NCBI GenBank assembly: GCA_032622095.1
Contig: CP136061.1
Coordinates: 46,941,797 to 47,005,796 of the forward strand
Source of the DNA: Siphonodentalium dalli
Taxonomy: Eukaryota > Mollusca > Scaphopoda > Gadilida > Siphonodentaliidae
Length of the DNA stretch: 64,000 nucleotides
Reading direction: 5' to 3'
The position numbers and the translations under genes were made by a program. The notes under the pieces were generated by a model. It searched no databases. It saw only the letters and a list, made by a program, of their open reading frames with translations, and was not told the origin of the DNA. Below are positions 63,511 to 64,000 of the stretch, in pieces. Each line of letters opens with the position of its first letter. Within the stretch, counting starts at the first letter, position 1.

Positions 63511-64000
63511 ACTGTTTTAAAGTTCGTTTAGCTGGCGGAAAAAGCCACGAACTAAACGCGGGAAAATACGTCCGAGTGTCGGCGCTATCAGACGCACGCA
63601 CGTAAAGGGTTAACAGAAATATAGTCCCGATTCACGCGCTGGTGAATAATATAATTCCAAGATCGTCGACTATCCCGACCTCATGACGGCACTAAAATGA
63701 ACAAAGTTTCCAGACTGCCGCTAACTACGTTTATTGAACTCACGGTCGGAGATCGATCGAGAAACTAATGCCAATGCGCGTGACTTAATCACTAGGGTAA
63801 ACGTTACTACGGATACACCAAACTACTTTCGTGTTGTCGAGGACTCGGATTTCCCAAATCCTGGGCTGTGTTCCAGTAATCGGATTTGCCACACAGGTGA
63901 TCGGATTAGCCCCCATTGAAGCGAAGTGTATCGACCATAAGGCGATCTGACCCACTCGAGGGATTAAGTTGCCGTTTATTTTCAATAAACAATGACATTG
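63511..64000 (-). promoter_or_regulatory. 5' flank / probable promoter region of the dynein gene
   Basis: More GC- and CpG-rich than the introns. Just upstream of the ATG, CGTTTAG...CTAAACG arms (about 63524-63559) could fold in the 5' UTR. GTTGCC at 63968-63973 is only half of an RFX X-box. AAAGGGTTAA at 63605-63614 may be a solitary TTAA-element end. No TATA box was identified. Confidence 0.35.

Noticed and set aside
63734-63919. Divergent plus-strand gene upstream of exon 1
   Set aside because: 61-codon frame overlaps another on the minus strand and shows no family features.
63968-63973. RFX X-box (GTTGCC half-site) in the promoter
   Set aside because: Only a half-site; no matching RGYAAC half within the usual spacing.
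1-64000. tRNA or rRNA genes
   Set aside because: I looked for GGTTCRANNCC-type B boxes and rRNA blocks and saw none with a supporting A box or fold; a tRNAscan run would be needed to exclude decayed copies.

Overview
The window is AT-rich, intron-dense eukaryotic DNA from an animal with motile cilia. The dispersed short inverted-repeat elements and minisatellites would suit a marine invertebrate such as a mollusc, but that is inference; nothing here fixes the species. One protein-coding gene was recognised. It lies on the minus strand and runs almost the full length, from a start codon at 63508-63510 to beyond the left edge. It encodes the N-terminal tail of an axonemal outer-arm dynein heavy chain of the DNAH5/DNAH8 type.

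I could assemble 29 exons (exon 1 at 63306-63510, exon 29 at 3330-3456). All have GT donors and AG acceptors, their phases match at every junction, and together they give 4771 nt, or 1590 uninterrupted codons plus one base. This covers an acidic, proline-rich N-terminus, the tail (DHC_N1-like) region and the beginning of the linker (DHC_N2-like) region. The AAA+ motor must lie outside the window to the left. Introns run from 0.4 to 9.1 kb.

The introns are packed with transposable elements. The main groups are: (1) TTAA-flanked elements with CCCTTT...AAAGGG ends (piggyBac-like signature), in several terminal-arm types, many sharing one palindromic core; (2) 8-bp-TSD elements (hAT-like), at 51-304, 19651-20043, 20914-21221 and 58349-59557; (3) TA-flanked CAGTAATGCCC fold-backs (Tc1/mariner-like); (4) long fold-backs of unknown type; (5) decayed coding pieces: a MULE-type transposase (5844-6176), a THAP domain (39630-39860), a Penelope-like GIY-YIG nuclease (44018-44400) and a LINE C-terminus (49000-49257).

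The most unusual structure is a 3.7-kb TTAA-type element at 15714-19431 in intron 22. It holds 98 tandem units of 35 bp that look like copies of the element's own terminal sequence. A related element at 2-742 has a short 36-bp array and carries a hAT-like insertion, for which the 15.7-kb copy is a natural empty site. Region by region: 1-3329 is intron after exon 29 with two arrays and fold-backs; 3330-13131 holds exons 29-23; 13132-21294 is intron 22 with a 457-bp tandem duplication and the large array; 21295-31558 holds exons 22-12; 31559-48104 holds exons 11-4 with long introns; 48105-63305 holds introns 3-1 with exons 3 and 2; 63306-64000 holds exon 1 and the 5' flank.
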